NCBI RefSeq assembly: GCF_016424485.1
Contig: NZ_JAELUP010000113.1
Location: 1 to 64,000, forward strand
Direction of reading: 5' to 3'
Source: Paenibacillus roseus
GTDB taxonomy: Bacteria; Bacillota; Bacilli; Paenibacillales; Paenibacillaceae
Length of the DNA: 64,000 bases
The notes beneath the pieces were generated by a model. It was not told the DNA's origin. It did no database searches and worked only from the letters and a program-made list of their open reading frames with translations. Shown piece by piece: positions 32,459 through 42,173 of this stretch. The first letter of the stretch is position 1, and every line of letters starts with the position of its first letter. Position numbers and translations under genes: made by a program.

Positions 32459-32546
32459 GGCCATCTTTGATAGCGATCCACAGAGGATGAGGGCATGGGT
32501 CGCACCTGCGCTTGCAGCATTGCTATTGCTGCATATAGACGCACAT

Positions 32547-33710
32547 TTATGCGTAGCGATCCCTGATATTATGCACGCCCAGGCCCCGCTGCCACTGTTC
32601 ATACCATTGGACAATCGGATCGCTAATCGTAAGGCCCATCTCAAGCTCAAGGCGCAAGTTGAGGAGCCAATACTGCTCTTCTAGCCCTGGCCGGTTATCT
32701 GCTAGAGCATATAATTTCATCAGATTAAAATAACTCTCTTCATGCAGAGGGTAAAGCTGCTGGGCCGTCTGGTTGATTTTTATAGCCGAAGGGAGGAGAG
32801 CGTGTTCCGTGTAAAATTCCGTCAGTTGCTGGACATGGTGGAGCCACAGACGACACAGGCGTTCCCGTTCATGCTCTGCCCACAAGTAACCATATTCTCC
32901 TAAGTAATCGCCCTTATACATGCCGAGTACACGTTCATACTGCTCTACCGTATCCATACCAAGCGGCTGAAGGAGCTTGACCTGCTGCTCCCATTCCTCC
33001 GTATCGATTCGAACATCGCCTATGTCCAGCTTATAGCCTGTGTCCAGACGGCCCTTGGTAATGGAGATGTTAATATTCATCGTCTTGAGCATGCGTCGGA
33101 TCAGATAAACTGTCGTATACAGTTGTGTCGCTCCGCGCTCAGTGTCGCAATCCGACCATAAAAGCTCTATCAGCAAGTCCCGATTAACAACTTTATCCCG
33201 GTTGTAAAGCAAATAGGCAAACAACTCCTGCGCCTTGGTTGTCCGCCATTTGATCGTCGTCGGCTCCTGTCCCGGAAGCTGGATCTGCATGCTTTGAAAA
33301 CAAGTCAAAATTGGCTGTATGTTGGGAGCCAGCTCCGAATTTGGAATGTTCAACTGCGTGGTTAGCCGCTCCATCGTCTTGCGAAGCCGGTCCGGGTGAA
33401 CCGGTTTCAAAATATAGTCCAGCGCACACAGCTCGAATGCCTGTACAGCATAGTGATCGTAGCCTGTCACAAAGACGATGGCAACCGACGGCAATTGAGT
33501 CTGAATCTGCTCCCCCATCTCCAAACCATTAATTCCAGGCATATTAACATCGAGAAAGACGACGTCCGGCTTCAGCTGTTTGACCATATCAATGACTTCG
33601 GTCGGGTTGGTATACATGCCGGCAACCCAGACATCTTCCGCAACCTTCTCCAACGTTCTTTTTAATTGCATTAGCGCCAACATTTCGTCATCGACCAGTA
33701 TCGCTTTCAT
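32547..33710 (-). CDS. response regulator with winged-helix and BTAD output (second)
   Basis: 387 residues with the same architecture as the regulator at 22437. The receiver has ILVDDEMLAL, phospho-Asp in VVFLDVNMPG and Lys in LDYILKPVHP. A winged helix follows (KAQELFAYLLYNRDKVVNRDLLIELLWSD), then a BTAD helical region (MYKGDYLGEYGYLWAEHERERL). The two proteins align over their full length, so they are paralogues. No kinase gene adjoins. The motif ATTCGTTCAACTTATAT lies about 140 bases upstream on the same strand. Confidence 0.9.
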   Translation of the reverse strand: MKAILVDDEMLALMQLKRTLEKVAEDVWVAGMYTNPTEVIDMVKQLKPDVVFLDVNMPGINGLEMGEQIQTQLPSVAIVFVTGYDHYAVQAFELCALDYILKPVHPDRLRKTMERLTTQLNIPNSELAPNIQPILTCFQSMQIQLPGQEPTTIKWRTTKAQELFAYLLYNRDKVVNRDLLIELLWSDCDTERGATQLYTTVYLIRRMLKTMNINISITKGRLDTGYKLDIGDVRIDTEEWEQQVKLLQPLGMDTVEQYERVLGMYKGDYLGEYGYLWAEHERERLCRLWLHHVQQLTEFYTEHALLPSAIKINQTAQQLYPLHEESYFNLMKLYALADNRPGLEEQYWLLNLRLELEMGLTISDPIVQWYEQWQRGLGVHNIRDRYA

Positions 33711-34043
33711 TCGATTATCCCTACCTTGCTATCCAATCTTCCTGATTCAGCATAAATTAATCGATTTTGGAACTGCTATTATGTAGTCTATCATTAAATT
33801 AAAACGATGCCTAGTTTTTCTATAATCTGCAAATTGTTCACTCGCATCTATATAAACATATAAGTTGAACGAATGAAAATAGCTACTTTACATTTTAATC
33901 GATTCCATCTAAAAGAAAAACGGGTGACGCCTATACTCTACAGAAATAAAATTAAAAAAATCCCCGCCAAACAAATGGCGGGGAAACATCAAAAGATTTA
34001 GCCGTCCTATGAAGGACAATACGATAAATAACGGGTCGCTTGT
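33711..34043. other. intergenic region between the BTAD regulator and the FIVAR/SLH gene
   Basis: 333 bases. It holds the terminator of the SLH gene (33953-33986) and, on the minus strand near 33850-33870, the recurring ATTCGTTCAACTTATAT motif upstream of the regulator gene. The rest is AT-rich without coding signs. Confidence 0.5.
33953..33986 (-). terminator. terminator of the FIVAR/SLH surface protein gene
   Basis: On the minus strand CCCCGCCA pairs with TGGCGGGG around TTTGTT, followed by ATTTTTTT. It lies 58 bases after the stop codon. Confidence 0.88.
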
Positions 34044-37000
34044 TTATTTGCGTGAAGCCCACTGTTCTCCGCCTTCTTTGCGGGGCGTAAAATCGTGATC
34101 AGTAGACGCTTCTTCAATATCAAAGTATGCCGGGTGGCTGATGTCAACATCGGACCAACTCGGCGTAGGCACGCCATACAGCGGACCTCTGTTGAACAGA
34201 CGGTTCAAAATCATAATGGCTTCCGCGCGGGTCAGCTCCTGGTTCGGCTTGAATGTTCCGTCTGCAAACACCGACATCAGGCCTGTTGTCTGAACAGCTG
34301 CAATGATGCCGCTTGCCCAATGTCCCGCAGGCACATCCGCCAAGCCAACTGTCTCATCTGATTTGCTAAGTTTCAGCTGATTGTAGACAACAGCTGCCAT
34401 CTCAGCGCGGGTAATGCTGCCTCCCGGCTTGAAGCTGCCATCCTTATAACCCTTCATCAAGTTCGCATCGCTGGCCTGGATGGCCAGCTTACTGGCCCAG
34501 TGCGCAGGAGACACATCCTCGAACACTTTGCCTTTCAGCTCAGCAGTTTCAAGTCCACTCAGTCTGACGAGCATTGCAGCCATCTCTGCTCGGGTTACGA
34601 TTTGGTCAGGACGGAATTGCCCGTCCGGGTAAGCATGAATATAAGCTTTGTGTGAATCTGCTTCCTCTGACTCAACATGCACAATCGAAAGAATACCGAG
34701 TTTGTTCGTTGAAAACTTCAGAGCCAACTCGCCATTTTCCAGTGTCACAATTTCAGGCTCAACCAGAGACAGCTCTTTGCTCCCATCTCCATGCTCGATG
34801 TATATGGCAAGCTCCTTCAAAAACGCTGCACGTTCCGCAGCACCGCTTGGCAATTTGACGCCTGCAAGCGGCAAAGTAACGATAATCGGAAGGTCTGCGA
34901 GATTCGAATCAATCTTCACTGGACGGGATACGACCTTCACCTTATCCGTTCCGGCAAGCTGCTTTACTTGCTCCGAAGTCGCCACACGCTGCTCGAGGTC
35001 GTTAAGCTGCTTCTCGTCGTTGACCAGAGTCATACGGATATAGAATGCATCGCTGACACCTTCCATAGAGCTGCTTGGCAACCTGATCGTACCGCTGCTC
35101 GAATGGATTTCCAGATCAAACTTGTTGCTTTTCAAAATGTCGACCGTCGCCGAAGGCACATCAACCCTAAGCTCGCTCACTTCATCCTTGCCGCCCGGCA
35201 CAACAATACGGACTGCCTTTTCCCCCTGAGCTGTTGCCTTACCGGCCGCTTCTTGTATTTTGGCCGGGCTCAGCGTCAACTGGTCGGTAAGTCTGCCGTC
35301 CTCATGCTTTGTACGCTCCAGATCGAGCTTTACGGCACGATCTGCTTTATCTGCACCAGACAACACATCAACCGCAACTTTCTGCTTGCCGTCATTGCTT
35401 GGTCCAGTCGGAGCAGAAGGGTAATAGGGAATGAGCACCAAACCTTGCCGCGCTTCTTCCAACTTGCTTAAAGCATCCGCCACCTGGGCCGGAGTCGCAT
35501 TGGCCTTGTCCAATAGACTCTTCGCATCAGCCAATGCCTGCTCAAGTGCCGCCCAGCTCTTCGTCGTATATCTTCCGCCTTTCAAATTTTCAGCGATAAT
35601 CTCGTCATATTGGGCTTGCAGTTCCGTCTTATCGACCAGAGCGAGACGCGCAGTCTCCAGTTTTCCCCATGCTGCATCCACAGCAACCTGGGTTGTGTCG
35701 GCATCATCCAGCACAGCAGTCGCTTCTGCCAGTGCTTCTAGAAGTGCCTGCCAAGCCTCCGGAGCATAATCGGTTTCTTCCAGGGTTCTTACCTCAACCA
35801 CCTTCGCTTGCAGTGCATCTTTAACAACCAGCGCCTGGCGGGCTGCATTCAAGTGTTCAAGGGCATCATTGATTTCCTGCCGGGATGCAGCCGGGTTGTC
35901 CAGCACTTGCTCTGCATCCGCCAAAGCTTTCTGGAGTACAAACCAATTAGCGGGCAAGTAGTCCGTTTCCTGCAACCGGTTGATCTCGTCGGTTTTTTGC
36001 TTCAAAGCATACTTGTTTACCAATGCATCTCTTGCCGCATTCAGACTGGCTTTGGCAGCATCGACTGCTCTTTGAGTCGCATTGTCGTTATCCAGCATCG
36101 CTTGGGTGTCATTAAGCTGCTGCTGCAAGGCATCCCAGCTTGCTTCCGTATAATGATCTGAATTCAGATTTTCAGTCTCAATCCGATTTTTGGCTCCAAG
36201 CAGGCCTTCTTTGTCGACCAACCCTTGACGGGCTGCATTCAGCTTGCTCAGAGCATCGTTAACTTCCACCTGGGTGGCCTCATCGTCTTCCAATACCGCT
36301 TCCGCTTCATTCATTGCATCCTGCAATAGCTGGAAATTCTCCGGCGTATAGTCCTCTGAATGCAATGGCTTCAGCTCGGCAACCCGGTCTTCCAGTGCAG
36401 TCTTGTCGACCAGAGCTGCCTTTGCTTCACTTAGCCTGGCAAGCGCTGCATCAACATCGGTCTGGGTAACATCATCATCAGTCAGAACCTCTTTTGCCGC
36501 TTTCAATGCAGCATCCATTGCCTGCCATCTGTCCGCATCATATTGATCCGGCTTTAGCTTGTAAAGATCATCCTTCCGGGCTTGCAGGACCGCCTTGTCG
36601 ACCAGGTTGGATTTGGCTGTATTCAATTTGCCCAGCGCCTCATCCACCTGTTCCTGGGTTGCATTGGCATTGGACAGCACCGTTTGCGCATCCTCTATTG
36701 CCTTTTGCAATTCAGTCCATCTCGAAGGGATATACTCGCTTTCATCCTGAATGGCATCAAGAATTGCATGGAGCCTGTTTCTCAAAGCGTCCGTCGCTAC
36801 AAGATCAACAAGTATCGTCCCCGTATCCTTGAGTTGCTCAGCATCGTGCAGGGTGACCGTAATTTTGCGTTGTCCGGCTTCGGCTACAGATGTATTCTTA
36901 TAGTTAACGAGTCTGGCAATGTTCTGGGCGACCATTGAAGTAACTGAGGTTCCGACTACACGGACATTGTCGATGTACAAAGAAGCGCCAAGTCCGTAGC

Positions 37001-38060
37001 CGCCTGTTCGATCATAGGAACCCGCCACAAATCTGAACTGGTAGTTGCCGTCAGCCGGAATAGTCCCGCGCGAAGTCGTCCAATCTTTTTTTAATCCGCG
37101 TCCGTACATTAATTCCGTATACTGCCGGGTATCAACGTTATATAAAAAACCGTATACTTCATAGTCGTCTCCGCCATTTTCGGCCTTCCAATCAAAGGCC
37201 AGGCTGTCACCGGCTTCCGCCGCAAACGGACTGCTTACCGCATCTGGACCAAATACGCTTCCGTATGCATTATTCGCATTGGAATTGGAAACCAGAGCGC
37301 CCGAGAACCACAGTCTGAGAACCTGGTTGCCGCTCTCGGTAATGACAGCTGCGTTGAAATTGTTGTTACCGTTAACGTTCAGGCTCCGTTCTACGCCCTC
37401 ATTTGCCCAGGCAGGTCGGCCGCTGTAATTAACGTCTGTAGAAAAAGAGTAAGGTGTTGACGTTCCATTCTGCACGACATTTCCGGAGACGGTATATGAA
37501 GGACCATTGCCGGATATCGTTACCGGCTTCCCTTGGGTCTTTGTTGCCAATGTGCCAAGTGTTACTTTGGACTTCGTAATTGTCCATCCGGCATCAGTGC
37601 CCTGTTCAAAATCCCCGTTCGCCAGTGGAGTGGAAAAATCAATCTGAAGCTCTTTCCCTCCCTGACCGTTATTCACAGAGTTGACCGAACCTACCTGCTT
37701 GGCAATTGTGCCATCGCCAAGATATACAGCATCCCCTACAATCGAAATCTTGCCTGCTGTGTTGTCCGGATTTTGCACCCGTTTAACAGACAAATTCTCG
37801 CTTGACCGCGCGTCGTCCACCTTGAATTTGATGAGGCCGCCGGAGAGCGTGCCCTCTCCACTCACTTTTACATTCGGGGCCAATGTGACCGGATCATGTC
37901 CTCCAACATAAGTAACATTGCCCAGGTCAGATAACCGAGGCCCGTCGGCAGCAGATGCATTGCGCGGGCTCCAGACTGCAGACAGGCTGGCAGCTGTCAT
38001 CGATATAACCAACAGCAGAGCCAGACGCTTAAACCAATCCGTTTGACGTTGCACTATCAT
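34044..38060 (-). CDS. SLH-domain surface protein with seven FIVAR repeats
   Basis: 1338 residues. Signal peptide at about 1-37 (LALLLVISMTAASLSAVW), then a beta-rich N-terminal region with a carbohydrate-binding-like module (about 150-380). Seven FIVAR-type repeats of about 64 residues follow (about 430-885: W/F.L..AL.DA..VL.....ATQ..VD.AL..LN.AR..LV). A linker comes next, then a beta domain containing KVKVVSRPVKIDSNLADLPI. Three SLH units (about 1135-1310) each carry TRAE. SLH domains bind pyruvylated wall polymers, so the protein is probably displayed on the surface. The first SLH unit lacks its leading FxDV/HWA part. About 55 residues follow the last unit. FIVAR helices suggest a stalk, possibly adhesive. 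Confidence 0.9.
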   Translation of the reverse strand: MIVQRQTDWFKRLALLLVISMTAASLSAVWSPRNASAADGPRLSDLGNVTYVGGHDPVTLAPNVKVSGEGTLSGGLIKFKVDDARSSENLSVKRVQNPDNTAGKISIVGDAVYLGDGTIAKQVGSVNSVNNGQGGKELQIDFSTPLANGDFEQGTDAGWTITKSKVTLGTLATKTQGKPVTISGNGPSYTVSGNVVQNGTSTPYSFSTDVNYSGRPAWANEGVERSLNVNGNNNFNAAVITESGNQVLRLWFSGALVSNSNANNAYGSVFGPDAVSSPFAAEAGDSLAFDWKAENGGDDYEVYGFLYNVDTRQYTELMYGRGLKKDWTTSRGTIPADGNYQFRFVAGSYDRTGGYGLGASLYIDNVRVVGTSVTSMVAQNIARLVNYKNTSVAEAGQRKITVTLHDAEQLKDTGTILVDLVATDALRNRLHAILDAIQDESEYIPSRWTELQKAIEDAQTVLSNANATQEQVDEALGKLNTAKSNLVDKAVLQARKDDLYKLKPDQYDADRWQAMDAALKAAKEVLTDDDVTQTDVDAALARLSEAKAALVDKTALEDRVAELKPLHSEDYTPENFQLLQDAMNEAEAVLEDDEATQVEVNDALSKLNAARQGLVDKEGLLGAKNRIETENLNSDHYTEASWDALQQQLNDTQAMLDNDNATQRAVDAAKASLNAARDALVNKYALKQKTDEINRLQETDYLPANWFVLQKALADAEQVLDNPAASRQEINDALEHLNAARQALVVKDALQAKVVEVRTLEETDYAPEAWQALLEALAEATAVLDDADTTQVAVDAAWGKLETARLALVDKTELQAQYDEIIAENLKGGRYTTKSWAALEQALADAKSLLDKANATPAQVADALSKLEEARQGLVLIPYYPSAPTGPSNDGKQKVAVDVLSGADKADRAVKLDLERTKHEDGRLTDQLTLSPAKIQEAAGKATAQGEKAVRIVVPGGKDEVSELRVDVPSATVDILKSNKFDLEIHSSSGTIRLPSSSMEGVSDAFYIRMTLVNDEKQLNDLEQRVATSEQVKQLAGTDKVKVVSRPVKIDSNLADLPIIVTLPLAGVKLPSGAAERAAFLKELAIYIEHGDGSKELSLVEPEIVTLENGELALKFSTNKLGILSIVHVESEEADSHKAYIHAYPDGQFRPDQIVTRAEMAAMLVRLSGLETAELKGKVFEDVSPAHWASKLAIQASDANLMKGYKDGSFKPGGSITRAEMAAVVYNQLKLSKSDETVGLADVPAGHWASGIIAAVQTTGLMSVFADGTFKPNQELTRAEAIMILNRLFNRGPLYGVPTPSWSDVDISHPAYFDIEEASTDHDFTPRKEGGEQWASRK

Positions 38061-38224
38061 GTTCTAATCCTTCCTTTCATTTGCCTTGGCAAATCTGAGT
38101 TCAACAACAACCGACAGATTTTGACGTTATTCTCTCAGGGGAAGTATAACAATCCCGACCTATACCAAACCTATACAATCATTTCTTGTATAGCTGGCAG
38201 CAGCCAAGTCACCGAAACAAACGC

Positions 38225-38267
38225 AAACAGAGCTTTCGCCGTCTTTCAACGGACAAAAGCTCTGTTT
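38225..38267 (-). terminator. hairpin ending the deoC-cdd-deoB-pdp operon
   Basis: On the minus strand AAACAGAGCTTTTGTCCGT and ACGGCGAAAGCTCTGTTT form a stem of about 18 bp with small mismatches. The T-run after it is weak. The core resembles the hairpins at 42186-42240 and 53427-53480. Confidence 0.7.
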
Positions 38268-38281
38268 CATGTTAATGCAAC

Positions 38282-39583
38282 CTATTCCGTGATCTCCGCA
38301 TACACCAATACCGGCGCTTCTGCGTGATCACGAATCTGGATATTGGCGCGGATCAGTTCAACAACATCCGCAACATCCTCCGAATTCGAATGAATCGTTG
38401 CCAGCGGCTCGCCTGCCTGCACAGCATCCCCGACCTTTCGGTTCAGCATAATGCCAACCGCCAGATCAATTAGCGAATCCTTCGTTGCTCTTCCAGCCCC
38501 CAGAAGCATTGCGGCACGCCCGATTTCATCAGCTGTGATGCTGGCTACGAAGCCGTCGGCATCCGCATTGACTTCAATTTGATAGGCTGCTTGCGGCAAC
38601 TTCTCCGGATGGTCAACAATTGAAGGATCGCCGCCCTGACTCGCCACGAATACCTTGAACTTCTCCAGCGCCTTCCCGCTGCGGATCGCTTCCTTCAGCA
38701 GCTCTTCCGCTTCATCCAGTGACTCGGCCTTTCCTGCAAGATATACCATCTGCCGACCAAGCGCCAGGCACAGCTCCTCCAGATCCTTCGGCCCCTTGCC
38801 CTGCAGCGTCTCAATGGCTTCTTTCACTTCCAGCGCATTGCCGATTGCAAATCCGAGCGGCTGGCTCATATCCGAGATGACCGCCATCGTCTTGCGACCG
38901 ACGCGGTTGCCGATGCCAACCATTGCCCGTGCCAGCTCTTCGGCATCCTCTACCGTTTTCATGAAAGCTCCCGCCCCTGTCTTCACATCGAGCACAATGG
39001 CATCGGAACCGGCTGCAATTTTCTTGCTCATAATGGAACTGGCGATCAGCGGGATCGACTCCACTGTAGCCGTAACATCCCGCAAGGCGTACAGCTTCTT
39101 ATCCGCGGGAGTGAGATTCCCGGACTGGCCGACGACAGCAAGCTTGTTCTTGTTGACAAGTCCCACGAAGTCCTCTGACGTCAGCTCCACATGAAAGCCG
39201 GGAATCGCCTCCAGCTTGTCGGTTGTGCCACCGGTGTGCCCAAGCCCCCTTCCCGACATCTTCGCTACCGGAATGTCCAGAGAAGCCACCAGCGGCGCCA
39301 ACACCAGAGTCGTCGTATCGCCAACCCCGCCCGTTGAATGCTTGTCGACCTTCACCCCTTCAATAGCGGAAAGGTCGATGGTATCACCGGAATGCACCAT
39401 CGCCATCGTCAGATCGGCCCGCTCCCGCTCTGTCATATCCTGAAAGAACACTGCCATTGCAAAAGCGCTGACTTGATAATCCGGAATTTGATCTTTCGTA
39501 TATCCATCCACAACGAAACAGATTTCTTCCGTTGACAATTCGTGCCCATCTCGCTTCTTTTGAATCAGATCGACCATCCTCAT
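38282..39583 (-). CDS. pdp: pyrimidine-nucleoside phosphorylase
   Basis: 433 residues, homologous to Bacillus Pdp and DeoA. It splits uridine, thymidine and deoxyuridine with phosphate. N-terminal helices begin MVDLIQKKRDGHELSTEEI. The phosphate loop and signature lie around VDKHSTGGVGDTTTLVLAPLVAS (about 81-103) and MSGRGLGHTGGTTDKLEAIPGF (about 110-131). The C-terminal domain ends IQIRDHAEAPVLVYAEI. AAAGGAGG lies seven bases before the ATG. It is the last gene of the operon, 14 bases after phosphopentomutase. The sugar phosphates it yields pass to DeoB and DeoC encoded beside it. Confidence 0.96.
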   Translation of the reverse strand: MRMVDLIQKKRDGHELSTEEICFVVDGYTKDQIPDYQVSAFAMAVFFQDMTERERADLTMAMVHSGDTIDLSAIEGVKVDKHSTGGVGDTTTLVLAPLVASLDIPVAKMSGRGLGHTGGTTDKLEAIPGFHVELTSEDFVGLVNKNKLAVVGQSGNLTPADKKLYALRDVTATVESIPLIASSIMSKKIAAGSDAIVLDVKTGAGAFMKTVEDAEELARAMVGIGNRVGRKTMAVISDMSQPLGFAIGNALEVKEAIETLQGKGPKDLEELCLALGRQMVYLAGKAESLDEAEELLKEAIRSGKALEKFKVFVASQGGDPSIVDHPEKLPQAAYQIEVNADADGFVASITADEIGRAAMLLGAGRATKDSLIDLAVGIMLNRKVGDAVQAGEPLATIHSNSEDVADVVELIRANIQIRDHAEAPVLVYAEITE

Positions 39584-39597
39584 GGGGATGCCTCCTT

Positions 39598-40779
39598 TTA
39601 CTTCAACTCATTCAAAAAGCTGGCGCCATGCTCCGGCATCGTCACGCTGAAGTTATTGGCTATTGTCGCGCCAATGTCGGCAAACGTCTTCCGAAGCGAC
39701 AGCTCGCGGCCGCCGTTCTGGAACCGCGGGGAATGCACAAGCAGCGGAACATATTCCCGCGTATGATCTGTCCCCCGGTAGGTCGGGTCATTGCCGTGAT
39801 CCGCCGTAATAATGAGCAGATCGTCATCACCCAGTTTCTCCAACACCTCAGGAAGCCGCGCGTCATATTCCTCCAGTGCCCGCCCATACCCTTGAGGATC
39901 GCGCCGATGTCCGTATACAGCGTCAAAATCAACCAGATTCAGAAAGCTCAGCCCTTTAAACGATTCATCCAGCACCTTGATTAACTGGTCCATGCCATCG
40001 GCGTTGGACGTGGTGCGAACCGCCCGGGTCACGCCCTCCCCATCATAAATATCATTGATTTTTCCCAGCGCAAGTACATCAAAACCTGCGTCCTGCAGCT
40101 CATTCATAACCGTGCGGCCAAACGGCTTGAGCGCATAATCATGCCGATTTGCCGTCCGTTGGAATGCTCCGGGCTTGCCGATAAACGGGCGGGCTATAAT
40201 CCGGCCCAGCATATAAGGGTCTTCCCGCGTAATCTCCCGGCAATATTCACAGATCGCGTACAACTCCTGGAGCGGAATAACCTCCTCATGTGCGGCAATC
40301 TGGAGCACCGAATCGGCAGATGTATAGACAATGAGCGCCCCTGTCCCAAGCTGCTCCTCACCCAGTTCGACAATGATCTCGGTTCCGCTGGCCGGCTTGT
40401 TGCCGATGACCTTCCGTCCGGTGTGCTGCTCAATCCTGGCGATCAGCTCATCCGGAAAGCCATCCGGGAAAACACGGAAGGGCGTATCAATCTTGAGGCC
40501 CATAATTTCCCAGTGACCCGTCATCGTATCCTTGCCGCTGGAGGCCTCTTGCATCTTTGTATAATAAGCGAGTGGCTTGTCGGCCTTGTCAACACCTGCA
40601 ATCTCCCTAATATTGGACAAGCCCAGCCGCCCCATGTGAGGCATGTATAGGCCGCCAGTCGCCTCAGCAATATGTCCAAGCGTATCCACATCATAATCGT
40701 CAAATTGAGCGGCATCCGGCGCTTCGCCGATACCGACCGAATCCAGTACAACCAGATGAACCCGCTGAAATGTCATCAT
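39598..40779 (-). CDS. deoB: phosphopentomutase
   Basis: 393 residues, alkaline phosphatase superfamily. It interconverts ribose or deoxyribose 1- and 5-phosphates using manganese. LVVLDSVGIGEAPDA at the N-terminus carries the first metal Asp. The phosphorylated Thr lies in SSGKDTMTGHWEIMG (about 80-94), and further metal ligands in LLIITADHGNDPTYRGTDHTREYVP (about 325-350). Two tandem ATG codons are available, with AAAGGAG before them. It sits between cdd and pdp. The gene is called drm in Bacillus subtilis. Confidence 0.97.
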   Translation of the reverse strand: MMTFQRVHLVVLDSVGIGEAPDAAQFDDYDVDTLGHIAEATGGLYMPHMGRLGLSNIREIAGVDKADKPLAYYTKMQEASSGKDTMTGHWEIMGLKIDTPFRVFPDGFPDELIARIEQHTGRKVIGNKPASGTEIIVELGEEQLGTGALIVYTSADSVLQIAAHEEVIPLQELYAICEYCREITREDPYMLGRIIARPFIGKPGAFQRTANRHDYALKPFGRTVMNELQDAGFDVLALGKINDIYDGEGVTRAVRTTSNADGMDQLIKVLDESFKGLSFLNLVDFDAVYGHRRDPQGYGRALEEYDARLPEVLEKLGDDDLLIITADHGNDPTYRGTDHTREYVPLLVHSPRFQNGGRELSLRKTFADIGATIANNFSVTMPEHGASFLNELK

Positions 40780-40806
40780 ACATCCAGCTCCTTTCCCGCA
40801 AGCAGG

Positions 40807-41202
40807 CTATGTTTTCATATCCCCGGCCCTGAACGCTCCCGGCAGCAGTTGCGCCATCGTCCACTCCTCAGTATGCCCGTGAAGATTGCTGAGAAATACC
40901 CGGGTATGCTCGTCGCAAAATTCAGCAAGCACCTGTCTGCATGCTCCGCATGGGGATACAGGACCGTCCGTATCCGCTACGACTGCGATAGCTTCAATTT
41001 TTTGCTGACCCTCTGATACCGCTTTGAATATAGCTGTGCGCTCCGCGCAGTTGGTCAAACCGTAGGAGGCATTTTCAATATTGCAGCCTTGATAGATCTG
41101 CTTGTTCCCCGCCAGAACAGCCGCTCCGACTGCGAATCCCGAATACGGCATGTATGCCTGCTTCCGGGCCTCCAATGCCTGATGAATTAATTCCTTTTCC
41201 AT
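40807..41202 (-). CDS. cdd: cytidine deaminase
   Basis: 131 residues, homotetrameric type. It deaminates cytidine and deoxycytidine. The catalytic HAE-equivalent is NCAERTAIFKAVSEG (Cys and Glu, about 52-66), and the zinc pair is SPCGACRQVLAEF (about 83-95). I use the ATG at 41202 (MEKELIHQALEARKQAY), which matches known Cdd starts, rather than the frame opening at 41223; GGGAG lies upstream. It is the second gene of the deo operon, 88 bases after deoC, and supplies uridine forms to the phosphorylase. Confidence 0.95.
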   Translation of the reverse strand: MEKELIHQALEARKQAYMPYSGFAVGAAVLAGNKQIYQGCNIENASYGLTNCAERTAIFKAVSEGQQKIEAIAVVADTDGPVSPCGACRQVLAEFCDEHTRVFLSNLHGHTEEWTMAQLLPGAFRAGDMKT

Positions 41203-41290
41203 GTTCACTATGCTCCCTTCCATGATGAGACCAATTTTCCAACAGTCGTTCTAGCTTGCAGTTCCACCTGATATTCCCGTCATTATGCAC

Positions 41291-41959
41291 CTAATAGGAA
41301 GAAGCAGACTGCTGCCCCTTCATAATCTGTACGCCTGAGCTGCATCCAAGGCGCGAAGCACCGGCCTCGACCATTGTCTTGGCATCATCATAGCTGCGTA
41401 TCCCCCCGGAAGCCTTGACGGACATTTCAGGCTTGATGGAATTGCGCATCAATGCCACATCTGCTGCCGTGGCCCCGCCTGTCGAGAAGCCAGTAGACGT
41501 CTTTACAAAGTCTGCCCCTGCTTTTGCTGCCAGCTCGCAAGCTTGTACTTTCTGCTCATCGGTTAGCAAACTGGTCTCAATAATGACCTTCACCAGCGCC
41601 TTGCCCGCCGCCGCTTCGACAACCGCTCGTATATCCTGCTCCACTATATCAAGCTGTCCGCTCTTCAATGCTCCGACAGGGATGACCATATCAATCTCCG
41701 CGGCCCCGTTCTCAATTGCATTACGGGTTTCGAAGGCTTTGACGGCGCTGGTAGAAGCCCCTAGCGGGAAACCGATCACCGTACACACTTTGACCTTAGT
41801 TCCGGCGAGCTGCCCGGCAGCAGTCTTGACCCATGCGGGATTCACACATACGGAAGCAAAGCCGTACTCCTTGGCCTCCTCCGTCAGCTTGATGATTTCA
41901 TCATAAGTAGCGTCAGCGCGCAGCAGCGTATGGTCGATCAGGCCGGCCAGACTATTCAT
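41291..41959 (-). CDS. deoC: deoxyribose-phosphate aldolase
   Basis: About 222 residues. It splits deoxyribose 5-phosphate into acetaldehyde and glyceraldehyde 3-phosphate. The TIM barrel shows LIDHTLL at the N-terminus, ASVCVNPAWV, VCTVIGFPLGAS, the Schiff-base Lys in LVKVIIETSLL (or the second Lys in ADFVKTSTGFS), and VKASGGIRSYDDA. The last residues (RLGCSSGVQIMKGQQ) replace the usual R[IL]G[AT]S with a Cys, a mild change. ATG 41959 is preferred to a GTG at 41965, with GAGGCGG upstream. It is the first gene of the operon. Confidence 0.95.
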   Translation of the reverse strand: MNSLAGLIDHTLLRADATYDEIIKLTEEAKEYGFASVCVNPAWVKTAAGQLAGTKVKVCTVIGFPLGASTSAVKAFETRNAIENGAAEIDMVIPVGALKSGQLDIVEQDIRAVVEAAAGKALVKVIIETSLLTDEQKVQACELAAKAGADFVKTSTGFSTGGATAADVALMRNSIKPEMSVKASGGIRSYDDAKTMVEAGASRLGCSSGVQIMKGQQSASSY

Positions 41960-42078
41960 AAACACCGCCTCGTTTCTGGAATAGATTCCATTCCTATATG
42001 TACATGCTCATTCTACCATGTCTCCATTGATAATCCAAAAGTGCGGCCACAAGCGTAAACGACTTGCCGATTTAACAG

Positions 42079-42165
42079 GCACAGCGGCGCTTCGTGTAGA
42101 ACTCCATAACAGGTTGCACGAATGACTTTCGGTTAGCGCCGCCGTGTGAGAGGTTCTTCTGGACG
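42079..42165 (-). ncRNA. hairpin element related to the 12944-13140 RNA
   Basis: On the minus strand the AGAACCTC...CACACGGCGGC segment, then AAGTCATTCGTGCAAC, matches 13110-13050 closely over about 60 bases. The copy can fold by pairing CACACGGCGGCGC with GCGCCGCTGTG. No terminator follows directly. It is a partial relative, perhaps a repeat rather than a functional RNA. Confidence 0.4.
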
Positions 42166-42173
42166 CTGATTAA

